DNA from: Bacteroidota bacterium
Lineage (GTDB): Bacteria; Bacteroidota; Ignavibacteria; Tepidaquicellales; Tepidaquicellaceae
Assembly: GCA_018266895.1 (NCBI GenBank)
Contig: JAFDZQ010000027.1
Coordinates: 908-45,427 of the forward strand
Direction: 5' to 3'
DNA length: 44,520 bases
Below the pieces are notes generated by a model that was not told the origin of the DNA, did not search any database, and saw only the letters and a list, made by a program, of their open reading frames with translations. The translations under genes and the position numbers were made by a program. The first letter of the stretch is position 1; each line of letters starts with the position of its first letter. This document shows, one piece after another, positions 24,823 through 32,901 of this stretch.

Positions 24823-25116
24823 GATTCAAAATATTACATTAACTTGAATAAATCAATTAGAATATTTAATATTTTTGCAGTTTTAAAAATCAGATTTCTT
24901 GCTGTTGCCTTAGTAATTAGTTAGGCATCCGTTTTAAACCTGTAATTCTCTTTCTGCAATGAATATATATTCAAATTTTATTTCAGTTTACAATCAGTTA
25001 AATTGAAAGATAAAATAAAATATTTTCTTACATAAGATAAATAACGGATTTTCCAGGGGATAGCTGAAAAATAATTCAGTTATTATTATTAGAACATTCA
25101 ACCAAACAAAATAAAA

Positions 25117-26916
25117 ATGAAGAAGTCTCTGACAGTTTATTATGTTATACTGATGTCGTTATTCTTTGCATGCGGCAGACAGCAGAAAGTAAATACGGAA
25201 AGCGGAAGCGGCAATTCTATTCAGATAACGGAAGTAACACCTTTAGACACAATCGGAGCAGTAAACGGAGACTGGATCATCAAGCAGGAAATGTCTGATG
25301 CCGAGAAATTAAATCCCACCGTGACAAATGATGCTACAGCTCAGGGAATTTATATTTATATCTATGAAAGTCTGCTCAGTGTTGACAGAATAACTTACGA
25401 CTTAAAGCCGCTGATTGCAAAATCACTGCCGGAGGTTACCGATGATCATCTCTCCTACATTTTTGATCTCAAGGAAAATGTCAAATTTTCGGACGGAACA
25501 CCGCTTACCGGAGAGGATGTTATATTCACTATGAAAACCATTAAGAATCCCTTTACGGACGCGCAGGCAACCAGAAATTATTTTGCGGATCTGAAAAGCG
25601 TTGAACTTGTGAACGGCAATAAATTCAAAGTAAGATTCAATATGAGCAAACCATATTTCAGAGCTGTCTTTTCAATCGGAGACATGAGTATTACTCCAAA
25701 ACATATACTGGACAAAGACGGGATGAATGATAAATTCACATGGGAAGACCTTGAATCAGCACAGAAAACCTTTGATGCCAAAAAATTTCCTGAAATGCAG
25801 AAGTATGCGGATTTTCTGAATTCGGAGGAAGTTTCGCGGGAAAAAAAATATGTAATAGGAAGCGGACCTTATATGCTGGACAAATGGATAACGGGTCAGT
25901 CCATAACTCTGAGCAGGAATGACGAATACTGGAACAGATCTCAGGTTCCGAATTTCCCGAATAAATTAGTTTTCAAAACAATCAAGGATCAGAATGCTGC
26001 CGTTGTTGCGGCAAAAAACAAAGAGACCGATTATATGGAAGTCATTCAGCCGATTGATTTTGTGGAGAATGTAAAAGATCCCGAAAAATTTAATTTAAAA
26101 AAAGCTCTGGTGACAGAACCGACTTACAATTATATTGCATGGAATAATCAGCATCCGATCTTTTCTGACAAAAAGGTGAGATGGGCGATGGCGTATGCAA
26201 TTGACAGAAGATCAATAATAGATAAGATCGTCTACGGAATGGGCACTCCTATTCAGTCACATATCTTTATAAAGAGTAAATTCCATAATTCAGATCTTCC
26301 GGAAATACCTTACGATATGAATAAAGCAAAACAACTGCTGACTGAAGCCGGCTGGAAAGACACGGACGGAGACGGTATTCTTGATAAAGTCATAAACGGG
26401 AAAAAAACAGATTTCAGATTTACATTCACCAACAATACTAATCCGAAAAGAAAGAAAGTCATACTTATACTTATTGAACAGCTTAAGCAGCTGGGCATTG
26501 AAGCAAGCATTCAGGAATACGAATGGTCGGTGTTCCTTGATAAAGTAAAGAAACATCAGTTCGATGCGAATTTTTCCGGATGGCAGCTTACAGTGACACC
26601 GGATGATCCTTATCAGATATGGCATTCATCCCAGGCAACAGGTGAGGGCAGTAATCATTTCAGCTATATTAACCCGGAAAGCGATAAGCTTCTGGAAGAG
26701 AACAGAATGGAGTTTGATGACAATAAAAGAATGGAAATACTTAAGAAATGGCAAAAGATTATTTATGATGATCAGCCGGTAACGTTTCTATGGTCTGAAC
26801 CGTCGAGATATCTTTACAGTGACAGGTACAGAAATGCACGATGGTATTCATATCCTGATTCGCCTTTACTGAATGAATGGTGGGTACAGAGTTCAAGACA
26901 ACTGTATAAAAACTGA
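25117..26916 (+). CDS. Oligopeptide-binding lipoprotein (SBP family 5), copy 1
   Basis: A 599-residue extracytoplasmic solute-binding protein of the OppA/DppA family. The N-terminus is a lipoprotein signal ending LFFAC with lipidated C19. The mature part shows family landmarks NPTVTNDATAQGIYIYIYES, LTYIFDL-like FDLKENVKFSDGTPLTGEDV, YVIGSGPYMLDKWITGQSIT, FSDKKVRWAMAYAIDRRSII and the calcium-type loop DTDGDGILDK. It is very similar along its whole length to the protein encoded at 28526, so the two are recent paralogs. Unlike copy 2 it is followed by hpf-hprK rather than permeases, so it may share the permeases of copy 2. The divergent region upstream should hold its promoter. Confidence 0.94.
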   Translation: MKKSLTVYYVILMSLFFACGRQQKVNTESGSGNSIQITEVTPLDTIGAVNGDWIIKQEMSDAEKLNPTVTNDATAQGIYIYIYESLLSVDRITYDLKPLIAKSLPEVTDDHLSYIFDLKENVKFSDGTPLTGEDVIFTMKTIKNPFTDAQATRNYFADLKSVELVNGNKFKVRFNMSKPYFRAVFSIGDMSITPKHILDKDGMNDKFTWEDLESAQKTFDAKKFPEMQKYADFLNSEEVSREKKYVIGSGPYMLDKWITGQSITLSRNDEYWNRSQVPNFPNKLVFKTIKDQNAAVVAAKNKETDYMEVIQPIDFVENVKDPEKFNLKKALVTEPTYNYIAWNNQHPIFSDKKVRWAMAYAIDRRSIIDKIVYGMGTPIQSHIFIKSKFHNSDLPEIPYDMNKAKQLLTEAGWKDTDGDGILDKVINGKKTDFRFTFTNNTNPKRKKVILILIEQLKQLGIEASIQEYEWSVFLDKVKKHQFDANFSGWQLTVTPDDPYQIWHSSQATGEGSNHFSYINPESDKLLEENRMEFDDNKRMEILKKWQKIIYDDQPVTFLWSEPSRYLYSDRYRNARWYSYPDSPLLNEWWVQSSRQLYKN

Positions 26917-27001
26917 AGATTTGTTTCAGTAAAACAGCTGCCGGTAAATGTCAGAATTTAATAATCACAAAAACTTACCTTCAGTTATCGTACATTTACA
27001 G

Positions 27002-27030
27002 TTGAATTTAATCATATTGTTTAGCATATT
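27002..27030 (+). promoter_or_regulatory. Possible promoter of hpf-hprK
   Basis: TTGAAT (27002-27007), a 17-base spacer and CATATT (27025-27030) form a weak sigma70-like match 46 bases before the hpf start. It is suggested by position and spacing only. Start sites in this lineage may use a different consensus. Confidence 0.3.
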
Positions 27031-27075
27031 CGCAAAAAAATCAACTTACATTTAATAAATTTAATCCAAGATAAC

Positions 27076-27411
27076 ATGATCAAAACCAACATCACTTCCA
27101 GGCATTTCAAATCCCATGAAACATTGAACGAATTAATTCAGAACGGAATAGAAAATTTAAGCAAATATAATGAAGAGATATTATATGCTGACGTAATACT
27201 TTCTTTTGAAAAAACGGTTAACAGCGTTAAGATTTGCGAAATAAGCATAAAACTGAGAGATAAAATCATAAATTCAAAGGAAAGCACGGATGATTTCGGT
27301 AAATCTATTGACAAAGCCCTTAATAAGATAGAAACACAGCTGCTTAAATATAAAGACAAGAATAAAAAGGATAAGAGAGATTTGAAAAAAGATGTAATAA
27401 AATCAATATAA
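27076..27411 (+). CDS. hpf: Short ribosome hibernation promoting factor
   Basis: A 111-residue short-form HPF/YfiA-family protein, which binds the 30S decoding region and promotes inactive ribosome dimers under starvation. It shows the beta-alpha-beta-beta-beta-alpha layout: ITSRHFKSHETLNELIQNGI, LSKYNEEILYADVILSFEKT, ICEISIKLRDKIINSKESTD, then DFGKSIDKALNKIETQLLKY with a very basic tail (KDKNKKDKRDLKKD). Without the C-terminal dimerisation domain it belongs to the short class that works with a separate dimerising factor. It lies one base upstream of the hprK TTG start, implying translational coupling, a pairing also seen with rpoN/ptsN loci elsewhere (family knowledge). Confidence 0.88.
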   Translation: MIKTNITSRHFKSHETLNELIQNGIENLSKYNEEILYADVILSFEKTVNSVKICEISIKLRDKIINSKESTDDFGKSIDKALNKIETQLLKYKDKNKKDKRDLKKDVIKSI

Positions 27412-27412
27412 T

Positions 27413-28459
27413 TTGTCTCACAGATTCGAGAATATAAAGGAACTGAAAAAAGATTTTATCACTGTAGATTTTTTTTACAATGAATGCAAAGAGAGATTCA
27501 AGTTTGAGAAAATCACAAAGCATGAAATAAACAGCGAAACTTTAATTTCAGAAAAGGATATACACAGACCGGGACTTGCACTGGCAGGTTATGTTGATCT
27601 GTTTACTTTTAACAGAGTGCAGGTTTTCGGCAATACTGAAATACTTTATCTGAAACAGTTAAGTGAATCCGAAAGGATTAAAACGCTTGAAAAATTCTTT
27701 TCATTTAAGGTACCGTGCATTATAGTTACAAACAATAATGAAATACCGGAAGAATTAATTTCTTTAGCCGAAAAAACACAAATTACGGTATTCAGAACTC
27801 CTTATCCGACAACCCGGCTTGCATATTTTATCAGTGATTTCCTTGATGATCAGTTTTCAATGCAGATTGTCATTCACGGATCATTTGTTGATGTTTACGG
27901 AGTCGGACTGATGTTTACGGGAAAATCCGGAATCGGTAAAAGCGAAATTGCCCTTGATCTTATTGAAAGAGGCCACAGACTTGTTACCGATGATGTGGTA
28001 ATAGTAACAAAGAAAGGCGAAGGCGTGCTTATGGGTTCGGGAACGTCTCTCAATGAGCATTTTATGGAAATAAGAGGACTTGGAATAATTGATGTAAGTA
28101 CCATTTTCGGAATAAGGTCTATAAGATATCAAAAGAGAGTTGAAGTAATCGTTGAGCTAGAGGACTGGAACAAAGACAAAGCATATGACAGAACCGGGCT
28201 TGACAGTACTACCATCAGTCTGCTTGAAGTGGACACCGAATTAATCAAGCTTCCGATTTTTCCCGGAAAAAACATTACTGTCATAGCCGAAGTAATAGCT
28301 TTGAATTATTTATGCAAGCATTACGGTTATAATGCTGCAGAAGCATTCAGGAGAAAAATTAACAAAAAGATCAGTGAAAAATCATCACAAAATAATAAGT
28401 CTGCACGGGATGAAAATTTCAGAAGATCAACGGAATATTTTGAACATGATTTTGAATAA
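27413..28459 (+). CDS. hprK: HPr kinase/phosphorylase
   Basis: This bifunctional enzyme phosphorylates and dephosphorylates a serine on HPr-like proteins. The 348-residue protein has the N-terminal domain (RPGLALAGYVDLF near 52-64) and the C-terminal kinase domain with Walker A GKSGIGKSE (170-178), the catalytic Asp pair in HRLVTDDVV (193-194), the HprK signature MEIRGLGIIDV (218-228) and DRTGLD (259-264). The start is TTG at 27413, one base after the hpf stop; no in-frame ATG precedes the conserved part. A hydrophilic tail of about 25 residues extends past the usual end. No PTS enzyme I, HPr or EII genes are in the window. In Bacteroidota/Chlorobi relatives HprK often exists without a full PTS. 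Confidence 0.95.
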   Translation: MSHRFENIKELKKDFITVDFFYNECKERFKFEKITKHEINSETLISEKDIHRPGLALAGYVDLFTFNRVQVFGNTEILYLKQLSESERIKTLEKFFSFKVPCIIVTNNNEIPEELISLAEKTQITVFRTPYPTTRLAYFISDFLDDQFSMQIVIHGSFVDVYGVGLMFTGKSGIGKSEIALDLIERGHRLVTDDVVIVTKKGEGVLMGSGTSLNEHFMEIRGLGIIDVSTIFGIRSIRYQKRVEVIVELEDWNKDKAYDRTGLDSTTISLLEVDTELIKLPIFPGKNITVIAEVIALNYLCKHYGYNAAEAFRRKINKKISEKSSQNNKSARDENFRRSTEYFEHDFE

Positions 28460-28525
28460 TTATCAAAACAAATTCAGGCTGTATTATGTAAATACATCTG
28501 AATATAAAATATAAATAATCCAGGT

Positions 28526-30331
28526 ATGAAAAAAATAAATTATCTCTCAATTGTCTTTTTAATGATAATAACAATTTCTGCAGGATCATGCGGAAGAAAA
28601 AAAGACAACACAGTATCAGGTGAAAATACAAAATTTTCACTGACAGAATTAGCTCCGCCCGATGTCAAGGACGCTCAGAACGGTGACTGGATCATAAAAC
28701 AGGAAATGTCTGATGCGGAAAAACTAAACCCTACCGTTACAAACGATGCCTCAGCAACAGGAATTTACATATACATCTTCGAACCTCTTCTCGATGTTGA
28801 CAGAACCACTTATGAATTAAAACCGATCATCGCAAAGTCCGTACCCGTTGTCAGTGACGACCATCTGACTTACACTTTTGACCTGAGGGAAGATGTGACA
28901 TTCTCTGACGGGAAACCTCTGACGGCTGAAGATGTGATCTTTACAATCAAAACGGTTTTAAATCCGTTTACTGATGCCCAGGCGCTGAGAAATTATTTTG
29001 CGGATTTCAAGAGCGCTGAACTTGTAAACGGCGACAAATACAAGCTAAGCATCACAATGTCAAAACCTTATTTCAAAACTGTTTATACGATCGGAAATAC
29101 AGCAATTACTCCGAAGCATATTCTCGATCCTGAAAATGTCAATGATCAGTTCAGCTGGGAAGAATTACTCGCCGCACAGAAAAATCTGGATGCTAAAAAA
29201 TATCCTGAGATGGCGAAGTATGCCGAATTTCTTAATTCACAGGAAGTATCGAGAGAATCAAGGTATGTTGTCGGAAGCGGACCGTATAAGCTTGATAAAT
29301 GGATAACAGGCCAGTCAATTACTCTGTCAAGAAACGAAAATTACTGGAATAAAAAAGAAATACCGAATTTCCCGAATAAACTTGTGTTTAAAACAATTCA
29401 GGATCAGAATGCCGCAGTAGTGGCTGCAAAGAACAAGGAAACGGATTATATGTTTGTTATTCAGCCGATAGATTTTGTTGAAAACGTAAAAAACCCGGAA
29501 CAATTTAATCTGAAAAAATCTCTTGTTACCGAACCAACCTACACTTTCATTGCATGGAATAATAAAAACCCTCTGTTTGCAGATAAAAAAGTAAGGTGGG
29601 CTTTGAGCTATGCAGTTGACAGACAGTCAATAATCAATAATATTATCTACGGAATGGGAACTGTTGTTCAGTCCCCTGTATTTATTAAAAGCAAATATTA
29701 TAATAATGATCTGAAGGTAATACCTTATGATCCCGAAAAAGCCAAACAACTGCTTACGGAAGCAGGCTGGAAAGACACTGACGGAGACGGAGTACTTGAT
29801 AAGGTAATTGACGGAAAAAAAACTGATTTCAAATTCACGTTCATAAATAATAATAATCCTAAAAGAAAAAAAGTAATGCTGATTGTTATTGAGAATCTGA
29901 AACAGCTCGGAATAAAAGCAGATCTTCAGGAATATGAGTGGTCGGTATTTCTTGATAAAACGAAAAAGCATCAGTTCGATGCATGCTATTCTGCATGGCA
30001 GCTGTCTGTAACTCCAGAAGATCCTTATCAGATATGGCATTCTTCACAGGCACAGGGTGAAGGAAGCAATTTCATAAGTTATATCAATCCGGAAAGCGAT
30101 AAGCTTCTTGAGCAAAACAGAGTTGAGTTTGATGACAATAAAAGAATGGAGATCCTTAAGCAATGGCAGAAGATCATTTACGATGATCAGCCGACAACAT
30201 TTTTATGGAGCGAACCTTCAAGGTATCTTTACAGTGACAGATTCAGAAATACAAGATGGTATGCATATCCTGATTCGCCTCTGCTTAATGAATGGTGGAC
30301 ACCGGTTGCGTCACAGCGTTACAGAAATTAA
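28526..30331 (+). CDS. Oligopeptide-binding lipoprotein (SBP family 5), copy 2
   Basis: A 601-residue peptide-binding lipoprotein with signal ending SAGSC (lipidated C22). It carries the same landmarks as copy 1: NPTVTNDASATGIYIYIFEP, FSDGKPLTAEDVIFTIKT, YVVGSGPYKLDKWITGQSIT, FADKKVRWALSYAVDRQSII and DTDGDGVLDK. Most positions are identical between the two, with differences concentrated in the signal region and a few loops. It is followed by the DppB- and DppC-type permease genes (82 bases to the first), so it is the likely cognate binding protein. It would capture peptides outside the inner membrane and pass them to the permeases. Confidence 0.95.
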   Translation: MKKINYLSIVFLMIITISAGSCGRKKDNTVSGENTKFSLTELAPPDVKDAQNGDWIIKQEMSDAEKLNPTVTNDASATGIYIYIFEPLLDVDRTTYELKPIIAKSVPVVSDDHLTYTFDLREDVTFSDGKPLTAEDVIFTIKTVLNPFTDAQALRNYFADFKSAELVNGDKYKLSITMSKPYFKTVYTIGNTAITPKHILDPENVNDQFSWEELLAAQKNLDAKKYPEMAKYAEFLNSQEVSRESRYVVGSGPYKLDKWITGQSITLSRNENYWNKKEIPNFPNKLVFKTIQDQNAAVVAAKNKETDYMFVIQPIDFVENVKNPEQFNLKKSLVTEPTYTFIAWNNKNPLFADKKVRWALSYAVDRQSIINNIIYGMGTVVQSPVFIKSKYYNNDLKVIPYDPEKAKQLLTEAGWKDTDGDGVLDKVIDGKKTDFKFTFINNNNPKRKKVMLIVIENLKQLGIKADLQEYEWSVFLDKTKKHQFDACYSAWQLSVTPEDPYQIWHSSQAQGEGSNFISYINPESDKLLEQNRVEFDDNKRMEILKQWQKIIYDDQPTTFLWSEPSRYLYSDRFRNTRWYAYPDSPLLNEWWTPVASQRYRN

Positions 30332-30413
30332 GTTTTAATGCATGAGAATTTTAATCTTAAAACAGTATTTTGCTTTCGCTTAATTAATTTTATTCAAACT
30401 ATATTTATCAGAT

Positions 30414-31430
30414 ATGAAAGATTATGTAATAAAAAGACTGCTGCTTTTCATTCCTACTCTTATAATAATCACAATGATCACTTTTCTTGTCTGCCGTCTG
30501 GCTCCGGGCGATCCGACTGAAATGAAAATCGGTCAGACAGGAGAAGCGCAGAAGACAGATGCGAAGAATCTGATGAATGAACAGGCGAAAGAATTTTACA
30601 AAAAGAAATTCGGACTCGATAAACCTCTGCCGACACAGTATGTCCTCTGGATGGGAAATATGCTTCAGGGGGATTTCGGAAATTCGTTCAAAGATAACAG
30701 ACCGGTTATAGAAAAAATTATTGAAAGACTGCCGATCACAGTAACGATAAGCTTATTGTCTTTTACTCTGATTTATCTGATCGCAATTCCTATAGGGATT
30801 TACAGCGCGGCGAGACAGTATTCGGTGATTGACAGAACTACCACTGTCATACTTTTTGTTCTTTATTCTCTTCCGAGTTTCTGGGTTGCAACGCTCGCAA
30901 TAGTTTTTTTATGCAATGTGGAATATCTGAAAATATTTCCGACAGCAGGAATAAAATCCGAAGATTTTCAGTCTCTGACTTCATTCGGAAAGTTTCAGGA
31001 TCTGTTCATGCACTTCTTTCTGCCGGTAGTCATTTCAAGTCTTGCAAGCTTTGCATTTCTTTCAAGACAAATGCGAAGCTCAATGCTGGAAGTTATAAGA
31101 CAGGATTACATCAGAACTGCCAGAGCAAAAGGACTTTCAGAAAGAAAAGTAGTCCTGAAACATGCTCTGAGAAATTCTCTCATACCTATTATAACGCTTG
31201 TCGGAGGACTTCTTCCTGCAATGATAGGGGGAAGTGTTATTATGGAAACGATATTTTCAATTCCGGGTATCGGTCAGCTTGCATTTCAGGCAATATTAGA
31301 CAGGGATTATCCGATGATAATGGCTGAACTCGTACTGGCATCAGTTTTAACAGTTGTAGGAATTTTACTTGTCGATATACTTTATTCTTTTGTTGACCCG
31401 AGAATTGCATTCACAAAAAAAGCAGCTTAA
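30414..31430 (+). CDS. dppB: Peptide ABC transporter permease, DppB/OppB type
   Basis: A 338-residue inner-membrane permease with six predicted helices. It opens with MKDYVIKRLLLFIPTLIIIT and FLVCRLAPGDPT, the usual DppB/OppB N-terminus. The EAA loop that docks on the ATPase is DYIRTARAKGLSERKVVLKH near residue 230-249, followed by ALRNSLIPIITLVGGLLPAM and IPGIGQLAFQAILDRDYPMI. It ends LVDILYSFVDPRI as in the family. A long segment between helices 1 and 2 (about 40-95) is typical of the subfamily. It lies five bases before the dppC gene, so the two are co-translated. The gene symbol is by family; peptide versus other substrates is not proved. Confidence 0.93.
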   Translation: MKDYVIKRLLLFIPTLIIITMITFLVCRLAPGDPTEMKIGQTGEAQKTDAKNLMNEQAKEFYKKKFGLDKPLPTQYVLWMGNMLQGDFGNSFKDNRPVIEKIIERLPITVTISLLSFTLIYLIAIPIGIYSAARQYSVIDRTTTVILFVLYSLPSFWVATLAIVFLCNVEYLKIFPTAGIKSEDFQSLTSFGKFQDLFMHFFLPVVISSLASFAFLSRQMRSSMLEVIRQDYIRTARAKGLSERKVVLKHALRNSLIPIITLVGGLLPAMIGGSVIMETIFSIPGIGQLAFQAILDRDYPMIMAELVLASVLTVVGILLVDILYSFVDPRIAFTKKAA

Positions 31431-31435
31431 AAATT

Positions 31436-32533
31436 ATGGAGCAAAAAGAATTACTTAATAAGGTAAACGAATTGCCGGAATCAAACGGTCTTACCAAATC
31501 CCAGATGGAATCGCAGAAAGAAGTCGGGGTTTCTTACTGGTCATTGGTCAAACATCAGTTCAGAAAAAACAAACTTGCAATGATCTCTATGTACATTGTG
31601 TTTGCTCTTGTTTTTCTTGCGCTGACAGCAGACTTTCTGGCTAACAGCAAACCGCTGTACGCTGTATATAAAGGCGAGACTTATTTTCCCGTTATAAAGG
31701 ATTATCTGAATTCATTCGGTATAAGCAGATGGAGTCCGGATATGATAAATGCCAACTGGAAGGAACTTGATAATCAGGGTAAGCTGGAAAGCGTTATCTG
31801 GACACCGGTTCCGTACGGCTCAAGGGAAATTGATCTTGTCAACAGTCTAAGCCCTCCTCAGGGTGATCATTATCTCGGGACTGACGGAATAGGAAGAGAT
31901 CTGCTTGCTGGACTGATACACGGATCGAGAGTTTCTTTATCTGTCGGATTTATTGCAGCCGGAATAGCTTTGATAATAGGAATATGCCTTGGCTCGATTG
32001 CGGGATTTTACGGAGGGAAAATCGATCTGCTTATTATGAGATTTGTCGAAATAATGGTTACGCTGCCGACATTTTTTCTTATCATCACAATAGTAGCGAT
32101 TTACGGATCCAGCATCTGGTATATTATGGCTGCAATAGGATTAACATCCTGGACAGGTGATGCAAAGTTGATAAGGGGAGAAGTTTTAAAAGTAAGAAAC
32201 ATGGAGTACATAACGGCTGCCAATTCTATCGGACTGCCGAACAGACAGATAATTTTCAGGCATGTGATTCCGAATGCAATCGCGCCCGTTTTGGTTTCAG
32301 GTGCATTTGCAATTGCAGGTGCTATCCTTACCGAAGCTGCTTTGAGTTTTCTGGGATTCGGTGTAAGCGCAACTACAGTAACCTGGGGATCACTTCTGAA
32401 TGAAGCGAGAGGAGCTTCCAGCGCATGGTGGCTTGCAATCTTTCCGGGATTTATGATCTTCATAGCGGTTGTTACATATAATCTGATCGGTGAAGGACTA
32501 AGAGACGCATTAGACCCCCGATTAAGAGATTGA
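31436..32533 (+). CDS. dppC: Peptide ABC transporter permease, DppC/OppC type
   Basis: A 365-residue permease partner of the preceding gene. A soluble N-terminal segment of about 45 residues precedes the first helix (AMISMYIVFALVFLALTADF). An extended extracytoplasmic loop (about 65-135) leads to LGTDGIGRDLLAGLIHGSRV, the hallmark of DppC/OppC proteins. The EAA loop is EYITAANSIGLPNRQIIFRH and the end reads NLIGEGLRDALDPRLRD, also canonical. The ATPase subunits (DppD/DppF) do not follow, so they must be encoded elsewhere. A good promoter-like sequence for the next gene overlaps this stop codon. Confidence 0.93.
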   Translation: MEQKELLNKVNELPESNGLTKSQMESQKEVGVSYWSLVKHQFRKNKLAMISMYIVFALVFLALTADFLANSKPLYAVYKGETYFPVIKDYLNSFGISRWSPDMINANWKELDNQGKLESVIWTPVPYGSREIDLVNSLSPPQGDHYLGTDGIGRDLLAGLIHGSRVSLSVGFIAAGIALIIGICLGSIAGFYGGKIDLLIMRFVEIMVTLPTFFLIITIVAIYGSSIWYIMAAIGLTSWTGDAKLIRGEVLKVRNMEYITAANSIGLPNRQIIFRHVIPNAIAPVLVSGAFAIAGAILTEAALSFLGFGVSATTVTWGSLLNEARGASSAWWLAIFPGFMIFIAVVTYNLIGEGLRDALDPRLRD

Positions 32534-32556
32534 CTTTAATGAAAGTGATTTATAAT
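32530..32556 (+). promoter_or_regulatory. Sigma70-like promoter for the DUF2795 gene
   Basis: TTGACT (32530-32535, overlapping the dppC stop) and a perfect TATAAT (32551-32556) are separated by 15 bases, shorter than the 17 optimum. The distance to the start codon leaves a leader of about 50 bases containing a strong ribosome binding site. Confidence 0.45.
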
Positions 32557-32595
32557 ATTGCAAAAAATATAAAATAAAAGTTTTTAAAAATAAAC

Positions 32596-32602
32596 AGGGA
32601 GG
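32596..32602 (+). promoter_or_regulatory. Strong Shine-Dalgarno of the DUF2795 gene
   Basis: AGGGAGG lies 8 bases before the ATG at 32611. Most other starts in the window show only A/T-rich sequence here, so this site stands out and suggests strong translation. Confidence 0.75.
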
Positions 32603-32610
32603 TATTAATT

Positions 32611-32838
32611 ATGGTTTGGACACTAGAACTCGCATCTTATCTTGATGATGCACCTTGGCCGGCAAATAAATCGGAATTAATTGACTATGCGACCAGAACA
32701 GGCGCGCCAAAAGAAGTAATCAACAATCTTGATGACCTTGAGGATACTGAGGAACCATTTGAAAGCATAGAAGAAATCTGGCTCGACTATCCGACGGACG
32801 AAGATTTCTTCTATGATGAAGAAAGCAAGGATTTCTAA
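32611..32838 (+). CDS. Small acidic DUF2795 protein
   Basis: A 75-residue cytoplasmic protein of the DUF2795 family, function unknown. The core WTLELASYLDDAPWPANKSE, LIDYATRTGAPKEVINNLDD and LEDTEEPFESIEEIW matches the family pattern (leucine-rich start, PATKEELIEYA-like helix, GAP-x-EV-x-x-x-L). The C-terminus is strikingly acidic (DYPTDEDFFYDEESKDF). It stands as a self-contained unit: a promoter-like sequence overlaps the end of dppC, a strong Shine-Dalgarno precedes it, and an intrinsic terminator lies 22 bases after the stop. That arrangement suggests abundant expression. In other genomes such proteins accompany housekeeping genes; no role is assigned. Confidence 0.85.
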   Translation: MVWTLELASYLDDAPWPANKSELIDYATRTGAPKEVINNLDDLEDTEEPFESIEEIWLDYPTDEDFFYDEESKDF

Positions 32839-32860
32839 ATTCAGTTAAACGTATTTTAAA

Positions 32861-32890
32861 CCCAATAATTTACGGTTATTGGGTTTTTTT
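32861..32890 (+). terminator. Intrinsic terminator after the DUF2795 gene
   Basis: A perfect 8-bp stem CCCAATAA (32861-32868) with TTATTGGG (32876-32883), a 7-base loop and seven T residues directly after the stem. It ends the DUF2795 transcript and lies 11 bases before the TTG start of the Omp85 gene, which therefore needs its own promoter or read-through. Confidence 0.9.
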
Positions 32891-32901
32891 ATTTTCATTC
32901 A

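Noticed and set aside
29627-30040. Minus-strand frames inside both peptide-binding protein genes (also near 26290-26625)
   Set aside because: They appear in the same place in both paralogs because the coding strands are similar. Low-complexity antisense translation, no domain.
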